DNA from: Dallia pectoralis
Taxonomy: Eukaryota; Chordata; Actinopteri; Esociformes; Umbridae
Assembly (NCBI GenBank): GCA_029465975.1
Contig: CM055761.1
Span: 9,350,529 to 9,414,528, forward strand
DNA: 64,000 bases
Reading direction: 5' to 3'
Under the pieces are notes generated by a model that did not search any database, was not told the origin of the DNA, and was given only the letters and a program-made list of their open reading frames with translations. Both the position numbers and the translations under genes were made by a program. Below are positions 12,275-24,169 of this stretch, piece by piece. The stretch's first letter is position 1. Each line of letters opens with the position of its first letter.

Positions 12275-13152
12275 ACCAGCATCTGGATAAATCAACAATC
12301 AATGAAAGTTTCTAAAAAATAGCTTCTGAAGGTAAAAAATCTGTGTTATATGCACAACTAGCAATGATCATTTAAGTAAAAACTGCCCTCAAATTTAAAT
12401 TAATTTCAGTGTTGTTTATATGATTTATTTTTATGACAGGTGACAATAATAATGACATTTTGAATGTTAGCATAAATGTGTCATTGAATTAGTTTAATAA
12501 TATTCAACATTTGTAAACACTAAACTTTGAGACTAGCATAAATTGTGTCATAAAAGAATAAATACCTAATTTGATCTTCACTGTTCTAAAGAAACATCCC
12601 AGATTAAATATTACAGATGATAAATGTCTTAATTGGGCTTAAGTAAATCAGGGTTGGTCGGCACAAAAAGAGCAACATTGCCTTTCCAGTGCACCTCACC
12701 CATTCCTAGGGTTAAGAGGCTGACAGGCCAAGTACTGGCCAATTAGGCAAGTCCTAAAAGGCGGAGACTGAGAGCAACTGGATGGAGCTGTTATGCACTG
12801 GCAGACCTACTGAGAACAATAGCATCATGTGACCCAGGGAGCTCAGAGAACTGAGGTGTTGGTGGGAAATGTGACCCTCTAGTCCTGATATGGACCTAAA
12901 TCTGAAGCTTTTAAGAATAATTCCCAGATGAAGCATGATAAAATACAAGTGTTTGTTTAAAATTATATATAGCTCATACTTGTATTATACTTGAATCTAA
13001 TAATAAAATTGACTAATAAAAATTATCAGTGTTCAAAAATTTTAAAGGCCATGTATAAAACATTTCTCTGTGAGGGACAATCCGCCATATTTTAAGAAAT
13101 TTGTCAGTTACTTGCAGGTCTGTGTTTGTTGACCCTAATGCTGCCTCAGACA
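12275..13152. other. Intronic DNA without recognised features
   Basis: AT-rich. No exon, element terminus or array was found. Confidence 0.45.
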
Positions 13153-13160
13153 ATATTGAT

Positions 13161-13600
13161 TAGTGCTGTGTTGAAAAAATCGATTCACCGATTCTGAATC
13201 GATTTTCATATTAAATTCGAAAGATCGATCCGTAACTCAGAGGATCGATTTAATTATATGCCTACATTTTCGGGGCTAACCCACGTCGGCTGCTTCGCGC
13301 ACATAATCAACCGGCCTCGCAAGCCGGTCTCAAACTGCCGAATTTTGCACACTTCTTGGGAAAGTAAGGCACATCGCAAAGTTCTTTCATCGCAGTACAA
13401 CTGCCACCCGTATCCTCAAAGAAAAGCAGAAGCTACTGCAGCTGAATGCACACAAGCTCAAAATTGATGTGGTGACTCGTTGGAACAGTGCACTAGAAAC
13501 ACTTATCTAAATCTCGAAGATCGGATCGAATAATGATAATCGATTCAAGATCTTGAGAATCGGAATCGATTCTTAAAATTTGAATCGAAACCCAGCACTA
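13161..13600 (+). mobile_element. Deleted hAT element (440 bp) with transposase relic and 8-bp target duplication
   Basis: Ends TAGTGCTGTGTTG and ACCCAGCACTA are imperfect inverted repeats, with further ATCGATTC-rich inverted matches inward. ATATTGAT flanks both sides (13153-13160 and 13601-13608). The interior retains THVGCFAHIIN, then in another frame FHRSTTATRILKEKQKLLQ and VVTRWNSALE. These resemble the middle of ZBED-like hAT transposases (CFAH..N and TRWNS motifs). The N- and C-termini are gone. Confidence 0.92.
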
Positions 13601-13799
13601 ATATTGATTACCTCATTGTTGGAGGAATTGGAACACAAATTGGTATAAAGGAAAATGTTATATTGCTTTAAGATGTTATCTATCGATCAGTTCATCTCTG
13701 TGGGATGGTTGATGAGTCCAAGTCGTGCTGTCGATGCTGATCAGGAATAAGCCTGATGACATGTGTCACTGCTCAAAGCCAAACTGGTCGAATTGTTAT

Positions 13800-14977
13800 T
13801 AGGGATACACGGCGATATCGGCACGGCGATATCGGCCAATAAAAGCATTAAATGTTCAATATCGGCAGATATTAATATTTCTGCTGATGAGCATTGCCGA
13901 TAGTGTGGCAGGTTTATTATGCGCACCTGACGACCGTGAACGTAACATGAACTGCCAGCAACTTAAACTTCCTACATGTCGGCTGTGTGGAGGTATTTAG
14001 AGATCTGTAAAGCAGATAAGAAACTTGCTATTTGCAATAGTTGTAAAGCACAAGTGATGAGAGGCGTAAAACAACTCGTTCAACACTACAAATATGATTA
14101 CGCATTTTGATCAGTACCAAGACTTTTTTTTAAGTAAGGAAAAAACGCCAGCAAAAACCCATCAGCAGCCTCTACTTCAGTGACAAAGCTAGAATATACA
14201 GCAGCGCGCATCCAAAGGTAATAGTTTAACAACTAAATCATTGAATGTATTGCTCATGTTAACCAGCCGTTCAGATGTTGGCTTCAGCAGGCTAATGATG
14301 TAGCTATTAGCCGCGTTATGCTATTAGCCATGTTATGCTATTAGCCGCGTGATGCTATTAGCCGTCACTACTGATTTGGCATTACCTGAACTCCAGAGTC
14401 TTGTAACCAGTCACGTTAGCTTTACCAGTACTGTTAGCATGTTGAGCCGATGAAGACTTTACCCCTAAAAAAAAGCTGTGAGTGCAATTGCATCCGTATT
14501 TGATCATATGTTTAGGGAATGGAAAATAGAAAGAAAACGAGTGCATGTCGTGCTACGTGAATTACATAAATTATTTGAAAATGTATTTTTATTTATTTTA
14601 CTCGTAAGGACTGACGTTTAAAGTCTAAACTTAAAAATAAAAATGTGGCAGTGGCATATCATTTATTCTTCTACAAGTGAAATAATGAACCTCTTTTTCA
14701 GGGGTGAATGTCAGTCTACATGAGTATAATAAGGTAAAGGTAGTACATCAGTGATACTTGAATTTCTCTTTAGTAAAATTAAAGTGTATATATGGTGTAT
14801 ATATATATATATATATATATATGGTATATATGGTGTATATATGTGGTATATATATATATATATATATGGTATATGGTATATATGGTGTATATATATATAT
14901 GGTATATATGGTATATATATGGTATATATATACCGGCATATCGAATATCGCCCAAAATCGAATATTGCGCATCCCTA
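13800..14977 (+). mobile_element. hAT element (1178 bp) with BED-finger relic and 8-bp target duplication
   Basis: Ends TAGGGATACAC and GCGCATCCCTA are inverted repeats. ATTGTTAT flanks at 13792-13799 and 14978-14985. About 13945-14130 is a degraded version of the BED-finger sequence that is open at 56865. A four-copy 17-bp GCGTTATGCTATTAGCC-type repeat (about 14306-14362) and a TATATGG tract near the right end are internal expansions. Confidence 0.93.
14787..14932. repeat. TATATGG/TATA-rich microsatellite
   Basis: Mixed ATATATGGTATATATGGTGT repeats lie inside the right part of the hAT element. Tyr-Ile-rich reading frames on both strands are artefacts. Confidence 0.95.
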
Positions 14978-14985
14978 ATTGTTAT

Positions 14986-15290
14986 TTTAATCTCACACAC
15001 GCCAATAAAAAAGCCAATTGACATTTACATTGTAACTGGAAAATCTAATGTATACATTATAACTACTGTGATGAAACTTTACTTCCTAGGTGTGTTTATT
15101 TGTTAGGGGGGTTGGGTCAGTCCATTTAGTTGTTGCTTGATTATTCTTGTGGTCACTGCTCACAATCCACCTGTTCAAACTTAAAGTCCGCCTGGTTATG
15201 CAGCTGATCTAGATGAAGCTTCTGTACACTGCCAACAGCTACCATCTAAAGCGGTAAAAACTCTTGATGTTGCCCAAAATGGTACTCTAC
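14986..15290. other. Intronic DNA without recognised features
   Basis: No exon or element end recognised between the hAT element and the next array. Confidence 0.45.
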
Positions 15291-15292
15291 TC

Positions 15293-16055
15293 TGACCCCC
15301 ACCAACCCCAAATACAATACCACTGGCAGACTGACCCCCACCAACCCCAAATACAATACCACTGGCAGACTGACCCCAACCAACCCCAAATACAATACCA
15401 TTGGCAGACTGACTGACCCCCACCAACCTCAAATACAATATCATTGGCAGACTGACAGACCCCCACCAACCCCTAATACAATACCATTGGCAGACTGACA
15501 GACCCCCACCAACCGCAAATACAATACCATTGGCAGACTGACCCCCACAAACCCCTAATACAATACCATTGGCAGACTGACCCCCACCAACCCCTAATAC
15601 AATACCATTGGCAGACTGACTGACCCCACCAACCCCTAATACAATACCATTGGCAGACTGACTGACCCCACCAACCCCTAATACAATACCATTGGCAGAC
15701 TGACTGACCCCACCAACCCCTAATACAATACCATTGGCAGACTGACTGACCCCACCAACCCCTAATACAATACCATTGGCAGACTGACTGACCCCCACCA
15801 ACCCCTAATATAATACCATTGGCAGACTGACAGACCCACACCAACCGCAAATACAATACCATTGGCAGACTGACCCCCACCAACCCCTAATACAATACCA
15901 TTGGCAGACTGACCCCCACCAACCCCTAATACAATACCATTGGCAGACTGACCCCCACCAACCCCTAATACAATACCATTGGCAGACTGACTGACCCCCA
16001 CCAACCCCTAATACAATACCATTGGCAGACTGACTGACCCCCACCAACCCCAAAT
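15293..16055. repeat. 39-47-bp minisatellite, about 18 copies
   Basis: The core is CTAATACAATACCATTGGCA, GACTGACCCCCACCAACCC. Units vary by an extra GACT or GACA, so length alternates between about 39 and 43-44. Left copies (AAATACAATACCACTGGCAG) form a distinct subgroup. Confidence 0.95.
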
Positions 16056-16371
16056 ATGCAAAGAAAGACACAACGGAAGAACTAATGAGTTGTTATTATA
16101 ATATTTGATTATAATATTACATCCCAACTCTTCCAAACTCAGGCCTGTTTACGGTCCTGAAATATAATTTAGAAACCCTTGCTTTGTCAGTTACAGATGC
16201 TGTATGTCGTTGCTACGTTACCCAAATCAACGATGGGTACTCAACATTTACTAAATCAAATAATTTACATATATAATAATGCTTTACTAAGCATCACTGT
16301 AACTTGTCTCTGGCTATGTTTGTATTACTTACCTTGACCGCTAACCTATAACATTAAATAGCTAACACAAC
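16056..16371. other. Intronic DNA without recognised features
   Basis: Nothing recognised. Confidence 0.4.
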
Positions 16372-16577
16372 AAGCTTGGTAACTAACTCAGCTAGCATGC
16401 TAACTATCTTCTAACCATTAGCATTTAGCCAAATGCATCAAGCTTGGTAACTAACTCAGCTTGCATGCTAACTAGCTTCTAACCATTAGCATTTAGCCAA
16501 ATGCATCAAGCTTAGTAACTACCTCAGCTAGCATGCTAACTAGCTTCTAACCTTTAGCATTTAGCCAAATGCATCCC
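16372..16577. repeat. Approximately 69-bp tandem repeat, 3 copies
   Basis: The unit contains AACTCAGCTAGCATGCTAAC, TTCTAACCATTAGCATTTAG and CCAAATGCATCAAGCTTGGT, with a few substitutions between copies. Confidence 0.92.
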
Positions 16578-17616
16578 TGCGACACACGACAAACGACGCG
16601 TGCACCATAGCGACTCGAGCGCTTATCTTGAAAGAATAATGTAAAACCGATTGTTCAACTTACAAGAAATTGTTCGGTCGAGTAAATCAGTACGTCAGAC
16701 GACGAGGTTAAACAAGTATTATCACTTTTTTCCTCCGTCCAGTTTGACTTGGATACAGTCTTTTCCCAACAGGAATTGTGGGAACAATCATTGACATATA
16801 CAAATGACGCATTCCACAGGCTGAATCCCTTAGTTAGGGCTCAACATTAAAAGAACACTCACTCGTTTGGGACACTCACTTGTTTTCTCACGCACAACAA
16901 GCGGGTAATTAAGGTGGTTTATTTTGCATATGTTAAATACTGGTTTATCTGGGCCCAAGATCATTTTTTTCAAAACTGCTCTGATATATGTGTTGCCAAA
17001 TTATACCAAATAATGGATTAAATTGGGGAGGAAGATTTGAAACAAGCTTTTAAGGACTTTTTCATGGTTTCTTATCTTCCTGCTATAACAAAAAATATAG
17101 CTGGAAGCAGCAGTAAAGAAGTCTAAGTTAAAAGAATGCCATTAGAGCACAGACTATATAGGGCTGACTGGTTGATTCTTTGGTATAGCATCCCAACATG
17201 GGCAATTAGTGCCGAACACTGCAGGTTTCTTCTGCTCCTCATTGCAGCAAATAAATACCATCTTTGATGACAATCAGACAAACTGTAGCTGACATACACT
17301 CTCACTTCCTGTTTGGTGGCTTTGTACAAAAATGTATATGATCCCTTTTGTAAGGTTTGGTCTGAAGATCTGTGCCAATTTTGGGAAAGATTAGACAACA
17401 TTTGTGGCCTGTGAAAACCTTTTAAACTTTTAAAATAAATTCTGAATGACAAAAAATCTAGTTTGGTGAAAATGAACACATTGTTCAGCACCTGCTTTTG
17501 TTTCACATGTTTCCAGTTTCATGTCTCTAGGGATATGATACCAATCAGGGCAAAAGTTATGAGTATTTAAAAAATTTGACCATTGGAGGCACTAAAGCAT
17601 TGGGCCTACAGACACA
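16578..17616. other. Intronic DNA without recognised features
   Basis: No exon with compatible splice sites. An open minus-strand stretch at 17123-17506 has no motif I recognise and no coding signal beyond its length. Confidence 0.45.
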
Positions 17617-17867
17617 AAAATGTACATGTGTAAGTTTGGGATAGCCTCCTATCAGCCTGCCAAGTTAAAATGTACATGTGTAAGTTTGGGATAGCCTCCT
17701 ATCAGCCTGCCAAGTTAAAATGTACATGTGTAAGTTTGGGATAGCCTCCTATCAGCCTGCCAAGTTAAAATGTACATGTGTAAGTTTGGGATAGCCTCCT
17801 ATCAGCCTGCCAAGTTAAAATGTACATGTGTAAGTTTGGGATAGCCTCCTATCAGCCTGCCAAGTTG
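17617..17867. repeat. 50-bp minisatellite, 5 identical copies
   Basis: The unit is AAAATGTACATGTGTAAGTT, TGGGATAGCCTCCTATCAGC, CTGCCAAGTT. Copies appear identical. Confidence 0.97.
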
Positions 17868-18800
17868 CATTAAATGTTAGCCAGTAGAAGTAGGTGGCCT
17901 TGGAAAAAATGGCAGATAAAGAAAAATTATAAAAACAAATTAAAATAGGTTTCCACAGCTTTGCTCCTTGGAACCCTAATGTATTGTTTGGTACAATAGC
18001 TACTAAATTCATGCAATCACAAATGTATCTATGAAGGTCACTCTGGACATGAGACTGGTCAGTTAACACATTTAAATGAAATAGAGAGACAGTGTTTGTC
18101 TTTGCATATTTTAAGCCAGACTATTTCATGCAAATGATTTACTGGGCCACACTGTGTGTATTCTAATTACAGCAGCACTTATATATAAGTGAAATGTTGT
18201 TTAATGAACACAGTAGCAGGCCAGTGACAGATGGCTTGAGGCCCACGTCGACATCGAAATAAAGTTTGTTTTGTGATTTTAATTAATCTTAACTTTATCA
18301 TACTCTGGTATCAAACAATTATTATAAAACGTTTATACTTATCTGTTTTACTGATTCTGCACCATTCATGTCACCATGTAGTAATAAGGTTAGTGAAACA
18401 TACATGCTTTTCTCTTTTATACAAGCACATTCAATCAATAAACAAGCTTTTGTTGTTATGAATTAGCAAAAAAAATGTGTAAATTATTAAAAAGTATGAA
18501 CATTATATCACACTGAATACAAATATTGCACCTTGAAGAGTTTCTCATTGAATTTGATTAACAAATATACTTAAATAGACTGGTATTAGACAAGATAAAA
18601 GTTTTGGTGAGTGACAAAGGGTGTGCAAGAGTGCAGTTATAGAGTGTGTAAAGTTTGCGGTACAAAGGAAGGTGTATCGTGTGGTCCAACAGATTTTAGA
18701 CAGTGACACATTTTTGTTTTTTACCCTGTACTCTAGCAATTTTTGAAAATGTTAAAATTATACAATTTAAATGTAAAAAAAAACGTCCAAATGAATATGT
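17868..18800. other. Intronic DNA without recognised features
   Basis: AT-rich. Nothing recognised. Confidence 0.4.
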
Positions 18801-18801
18801 A

Positions 18802-19715
18802 CAGTGGCTGTCAAAAGTATTCACACCCTTCGTGGTTTACACATATTGTTATGTTACAATTTCAAGTTCATAAAACTAGGAGGTTTTTCCTCAGATCAAC
18901 ACGAAAATTCCATAATGTCAAAGTAAAAATTAATTACAAATGTATAATGCACTAGGAATAGGGGACAAATTATAAATTTATAATGCACTAGGAATCGGGG
19001 ACAAATTATAAATGTATAATGCACTAGGAATCGGGGACAAATTATAAATGTATAATGCACTAGGAATAGGGGACAAATTATAAATGTATAATGCACTAGA
19101 AATAGGGGACGAATTATAAATGTATAATGCACTAGGAATAGGGGACAAATTATAAATGTATAATTCACTAGGAATAGGGGACAAATTATAAATGTATAAT
19201 GCACTAGGAATAGGGGACACGTTATAAATGTATAATGCACTAGGAATAGGGGACAAATTATAAATGTATAATGCACTAGGAATAGGGGAAAAATTATAAA
19301 TGTATAATGCACTAGGAATAGGGGACAAATTATAAATATATAATGGACTACGAATAGGGGACGAATTATAAATGTATAATTCATTAGGAATAGGGGACAA
19401 ATTATAAATGTTTAATGCACTAGGGATAGGGGACGAATTATAAATGTATAATGCACTAGGAATAGGGGAAAAATTATAAATGTATAATGCACTAGGAATA
19501 GGGGACAAATTATAAATGTATAATGCACTAGGGACAGGGGACACATTATAAATGTATAATGCACTAGGAATAGGGGACAAATTATAAATGTTAATGCACT
19601 AGGGACAGGGGACGAATTATAAATGTATAATGCACTAGGAATAGGGGACAAATTATAAATGTATAATGCACTAGGAATAAGGGACAAATTATAAAGTGTT
19701 GACCACTTTTATTCA
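18802..19715. mobile_element. Tc1-like element left end, interior replaced by a minisatellite
   Basis: After TA at 18800-18801 comes CAGTGGCTGTCAAAAGTATT, close to the terminus of many fish Tc1-like elements, and at about 18910 CATAATGTCAAAGTAAAAAT, also a known subterminal motif. The sequence then passes straight into a 36-bp array. A fragment AAGTGTTGACCACTTTTATTC remains beyond it, but no clear right terminus. Confidence 0.6.
18952..19695. repeat. 36-bp minisatellite, about 20 copies
   Basis: The unit is ACAAATTATAAATGTATAAT, GCACTAGGAATAGGGG. Copies differ at single positions (GAATCGGGG, GGGACAGGGG, ACGAATT). Because 36 is a multiple of three, minus-strand frames up to 200 codons stay open without being genes. 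Confidence 0.97.
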
Positions 19716-19721
19716 AACATA

Positions 19722-20270
19722 CACCAATGAGCCAAAACATAAGGACAACTCACTGGTGACGCACAAAACACTGATCTCAGCATTTGGGGAACAACAAGGT
19801 TTGTGGGTTTCTGGTCAGCAGTGGCAGTTCCTGTTTTCTTATAAATGACGTGGAATTGCTGTGTACATGTGTGCCAATCACCTGGGAAAGTCATGGCTGC
19901 ACTGTGGGAAGGGGACAAACCAGTGGAGGATGTGTGATGGCCTCTTTCAGCAGGGTGATGTGCCCTGCCACACTGCACACATTATTTGGGAATGGTTTTG
20001 AGGAACACAATGAAACGTTCAAGGAGTCCAAAAACTACTGATCTCAATCCAGTTGATCTGTGGGAAGTGCTGGACAACTTGTCCGATCCACAGTGGCTAT
20101 ATCTCATAACTTACAGGATCTGCTGGTAATGTCTTGATGTCAAATATCAAGACACATTCAAGTGCCTTGTAGAATCATGCCTTGGCGGGTCCTTGTGGTT
20201 TGGGCGGTACACGGAGGACCAACAGGATATTAGACAGGTGGTCACAATGTTTTTGCTCATCAGTTTACAC
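19722..20270 (+). pseudogene. Degraded Tc1-like element with transposase relic
   Basis: The left part CCAATGAGCCAAAACATAAG and the right part CAATGTTTTTGCTCATCAGT form an imperfect inverted repeat pair. Between them, in shifting frames, lie CHTAH, EEHNE, DLNPVDLWEVLDNL and DQQDIRQVVTMF, the C-terminal catalytic part of a Tc1-type transposase. Numerous frameshifts; not functional. Confidence 0.72.
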
Positions 20271-20465
20271 TATTAATGGAAATACTTTGTACTGCCACTG
20301 TTTTCAAAATGTTCTAAAATTTCAAACAGCTCATTTCTTATGGATGAACTATCCTGCTTACAGTCAGCAGACTTTTCCCTTTTGTCATAATGTAACAACA
20401 GAAACATGTCACTGTTTAAATATGTTTGGAGCTCAGTGCCATATGTGTGTTAGTATGCTACTCAC

Positions 20466-20640
20466 TCAGACACTGCAGACCATGCTTTTTCTGCAGAGCC
20501 TTACTGCACAGCGAGCAGGTGGCACAGCTAGAGAAAGAGCATGTCACCAGCTGGTGCCCACTGCTACGGTTCTCTTTGAGTTCCCTCTCTTTTTCCTTGC
20601 CCTTGTCCCTTTGCTGCTCTTTCTCTCGGTTCTTACCCTG
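20466..20640 (-). CDS. akap13: akap13-like exon 10, charged linker and N-half of the C1 domain
   Basis: This 175-base exon has a TTTACCCAG acceptor directly followed by CAG, and donor GTGAGTAG. A K/E/R-rich, probably helical, linker (about residues 418-444) leads into GHQLVTCSFSSCATCSLC, then KALQKKHGLQCL. The spacing H-x12-C-x2-C-x11-C matches the atypical C1 domains of Lbc-type RhoGEFs. It ends in phase 1 (Asn codon shared with exon 11). The tandem CAGCAG could let splicing include or omit one Gln. Confidence 0.9.
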
Positions 20641-20827
20641 CTGGGTAAATGAAAAAAAGAAAGATGAACAGGATGAAAAAAATAATGTCTGCTTATTTTT
20701 TATACCACATTTAGACATAATCATGAAGTTGGATAGCAGGGAAACATTAATGAGATTATCTGAATCAGAAAATGTTGTATTCGCCAAGTTTGTTTTCACA
20801 AACAAGGAATTTGTCTTGAACCTTGCC

Positions 20828-21134
20828 TATCTAAGGATATACAGAGTTTAAATTAAATGTAATATGAGGAAGAGAGACCATGCCTAGCTAAGAATATACA
20901 GAGTTTAAATCAAATGTAATATGAGGAAGAGAGACCATGCCTAGCTAAGAATATACAGAGTTTAAATCAAATGTAATATGAGGAAGAGAGACCATGCCTA
21001 GCTAAGAATATACAGAGTTTAAATCAAATGTAATATGAGGAAGAGAGACCATGCCTAGCTAAGAATATACAGAGTTTAAATCAAATGTAATATGAGGAAG
21101 AGAGACCATGCCTAGCTAAGAATATACAGAGTTT
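20828..21134. repeat. 57-bp minisatellite, about 5 copies (intron 9)
   Basis: The unit is GAATATACAGAGTTTAAATC, AAATGTAATATGAGGAAGAG, AGACCATGCCTAGCTAA. It sits about 190 bases upstream of the exon 10 acceptor. Confidence 0.96.
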
Positions 21135-21732
21135 ACGAATAATGTTTTTGATTGTGCAAATGAAAAGACCTAATAAAATGGTTATCTTATAATATTACAC
21201 CTGTGGTGAGTTTTGTTCCACACAGGGAGTTTAGTCTGGTGCACTTCCTGTGTGCTGGTGATTGTTTGATGTTACAGTTCTCATATAGTTGTGTGTGTTT
21301 GTACTTAGATGTCACTGAGTAAGCACACTTTTATTTGAAAACCAGTCCATTTGTTTTTCTGTTAATTAAATAAAATCCCACGAACGAGACGCTCTGCATC
21401 TGGTTTCCTTTCCTGTACTTCACCCTGGATTTGTGAAGTATTTGTGAAGATTTGTAACTGAGGTTCTCCTAATCACAGCAAATGTATTATTATAAATGTG
21501 GTTTTCCATTTATCAGATATATTCATCAGGTCACTGTGAACAGACATGTGCTGTGCTGTGCAGGTTGAAGTGTAGTGTGAATCACGTTCAGTTGGTGTTT
21601 TAATTACAAATAAAAAGTATCAGCGAACAGAAAAAACTATACATAAAATTAAACTGCGTGATTACGACTTATACCAAAACCCACATAGAACACAGCTTCC
21701 ACATATCCATTAACACTCACCCACATAACAAC
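21135..21732. other. Intron 9 DNA without recognised features
   Basis: Nothing recognised. Confidence 0.4.
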
Positions 21733-21931
21733 ACTTAACATTATATTAATCACAAGCACCAGTGAACCTAACCAGGGACCTTAAATAGTCCACTGATTAA
21801 CTAACCTATGTAACATTATATTAATAACAAGCACCAGTGAACCTAACCAGGGACCTTAAATAGCCCACTGATTAACTAATCTATGTAACATTATATTAAT
21901 AACAAGCACCAGTGAACCTAACCAGGGACCT
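21733..21931. repeat. Approximately 74-bp tandem repeat, about 2.6 copies
   Basis: The unit contains AACATTATATTAATAACAAG, CACCAGTGAACCTAACCAGG and GACCTTAAATAGCCCACTGA. Confidence 0.92.
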
Positions 21932-22179
21932 TTTCATTTAAATATTGTCCACTAAAAGGCAGGGAATTCTTTGAAAATGAAAATGCAATTTTGAAATTCC
22001 TTTTTCATTTGAAATAAGACCATTAAAAAGCGGGGCAGTCTTTGAAAATTAAAATGCTATTTAGGATTGCATTTTAATTTGAATTTAGTCCACTATATGC
22101 TTCCATAAATGATAATAGTTTAACTTCCAATGCAAACTTTGGGAGTATAGATATTATATCATATTATGCCCCAATACTT

Positions 22180-23892
22180 ATGGAGAACAGTGAATGAATG
22201 GGTTGTGACAGCAGTACTGGTCAGTTCAACACAGTGAATGAATGGGTTGTGACAGCAGTACTGGTCAGTTTAACACAGTACATGAATGGGTTGTGACAGC
22301 AGTACTGGTCAGTTTAACACAGTACATGAATGGGTTGTGACAGCAGTACTGGTCAGTTTAACACAGTACATTAATGGGTTGTGACAGCAGTACTGGTCAG
22401 TTTAACACAGTACATTAATGGGTTGTGACAGCAGTACTGGTCAGTTTAACACAGTAAATGAATGGGTTGTGACAGCAGTAATGGTCAGTTTAACACAGTA
22501 CATGAATGGGTTGTGACAGCAGTACTGGTCAGTTTAACACAGTAAATGAATGGGTTGTGACAGCAGTACTGGTCAGTTTAACACAGTACATTAATGGGTT
22601 GTGACAGCAGTACTGGTCAGTTTAACACAGTAAATGAATGGGTTGTGACAGCAGTAATGGTCAGTTTAACACAGTACATGAATGGGTTGTGACAGCAGTA
22701 CTGGTCAGTTTAACACAGTAAATGAATGGGTTGTGACAGCAGTACTGGTCAGTTTAACACAGTACATGAATGGGTTGTGACAGCAGTACTGGTCAGTTTA
22801 ACACAGTACATTAATGGGTTGTGACAGCAGTACTGGTCAGTTTAACACAGTACATTAATGGGTTGTGACAGCAGTACTGGTCAGTTTAACACAGTACATT
22901 AATGGGTTGTGACAGCAGTACTGGTCAGTTTAACACAGTAAATGAATGGGTTGTGACAGCAGTAATGGTCAGTTTAACACAGTACATGAATGGGTTGTGA
23001 CAGCAGTACTGGTCAGTTTAACACAGTACATTAATGGGTTGTGACAGCAGTACTGGTCAGTTTAACACAGTACATTAATGGGTTGTGACAGCAGTACTGG
23101 TCAGTTTAACACAGTAAATGAATGGGTTGTGACAGCAGTACTGGTCAGTTTAACACAGTACATGAATGGGTTGTGACAGCAGTACTGGTCAGTTTAACAC
23201 AGTACATGAATGGGTTGTGACAGCAGTACTGGTCAGTTTAACACAGTACATTAATGGGTTGTGACAGCAGTACTGGTCAGTTTAACACAGTAAATGAATG
23301 GGTTGTGACAGCAGTAATGGTCAGTTTAACACAGTACATGAATGGGTTGTGACAGCAGTACTGGTCAGTTTAACACAGTAAATGAATGGGTTGTGACAGC
23401 AGTACTGGTCAGTTTAACACAGTACATTAATGGGTTGTGACAGCAGTACTGGTCAGTTGAACACAGTAAATGAATGGGTTGTGACAGCAGTAATGGTCAG
23501 TTTAACACAGTACATGAATGGGTTGTGACAGCAGTACTGGTCAGTTTAACACAGTAAATGAATGGGTTGTGACAGCAGTACTGGTCAGTTTAACACAGTA
23601 CATGAATGGGTTGTGACAGCAGTACTGGTCAGTTTAACACAGTACATTAATGGGTTGTGACAGCAGTACTGGTCAGTTTAACACAGTACATGAATGGGTT
23701 GTGACAGCAGTACTGGTCAGTTTAACACAGTAAATGAATGGGTTGTGACAGCAGTACTGGTCAGTTTAACACAGTACATGAATGGGTTGTGACAGCAGTA
23801 CTGGTCAGTTTAACACAGTACATTAATGGGTTGTGACAGCAGTACTGGTCAGTTTAACACAGTACATTAATAGGTTGTGACATCAGTACTGG
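22180..23892. repeat. 44-bp minisatellite with higher-order structure, about 39 copies (intron 9)
   Basis: The unit is AATGGGTTGTGACAGCAGTA, CTGGTCAGTTTAACACAGTA, then CATG, CATT or AATG. A marker variant (GCAGTAATGG instead of GCAGTACTGG) occurs at 22481, 22657, 22965, 23317 and 23493, all spaced by exact multiples of 44. The first pair and last pair are both 836 bp (19 units) apart. Confidence 0.97.
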
Positions 23893-23966
23893 TAAAATTC
23901 CTCACACAACAACACATTTCCACTTCCACATCCGGTTTCAGTACAGATTTTGTTGGTTTCGCTCAC

Positions 23967-24075
23967 CTTGTCTTGTTTGAATGAACCAGTCATTCTGTTC
24001 TTCAGTGAGCTCAGGGTCCGCTTCACTTTTGTTCCCTTCACTTTTTCTGACCTGTCCTCCTCTTCTTCTTCATTT
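23967..24075 (-). CDS. akap13: akap13-like exon 9
   Basis: This 109-base exon has acceptor TGCTCAATAG and donor GTGAGCGAA. It encodes an acidic run (NEEEEEDRSEK) and then a basic Ser-rich block (VKGTKVKRTLSSLKNRM, TGSFKQDK). It ends in phase 0. The basic block immediately before the C1 region is typical of Lbc-family RhoGEFs. A 44-bp array starts about 75 bases downstream in the intron. Confidence 0.88.
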
Positions 24076-24169
24076 CTATTGAGCAGAGGAGAATATATAT
24101 ATAAATGTTTAGTTAAGATCTGATAGCAGCTGCGGCCCAAACGATCAGTGAAATGATAATGAATGTGTT

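Noticed and set aside
11816..12302. Minus-strand frames of 142-160 codons
   Set aside because: Produced by the 20-bp array; three overlapping frames give the same peptide, as expected of a stop-free tandem repeat.
15196..16071. Gly/Val/Ser-rich frames up to 201 codons
   Set aside because: Shadows of a minisatellite; frames change with the GACT indels and no splice sites fit.
17123..17506. 127-codon minus-strand frame as a gene
   Set aside because: No recognisable motif, no fitting splice sites, AT-rich intronic context.
18896..19687. Frames rich in PSALYIYN-type repeats up to 200 codons
   Set aside because: The 36-bp array period is a multiple of three; no start, splice or regulatory context.
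22180..23892. CRISPR-like array
   Set aside because: Repeats are head to tail with no unique spacers, and the sequence is clearly eukaryotic; the same holds for all other tandem arrays here.
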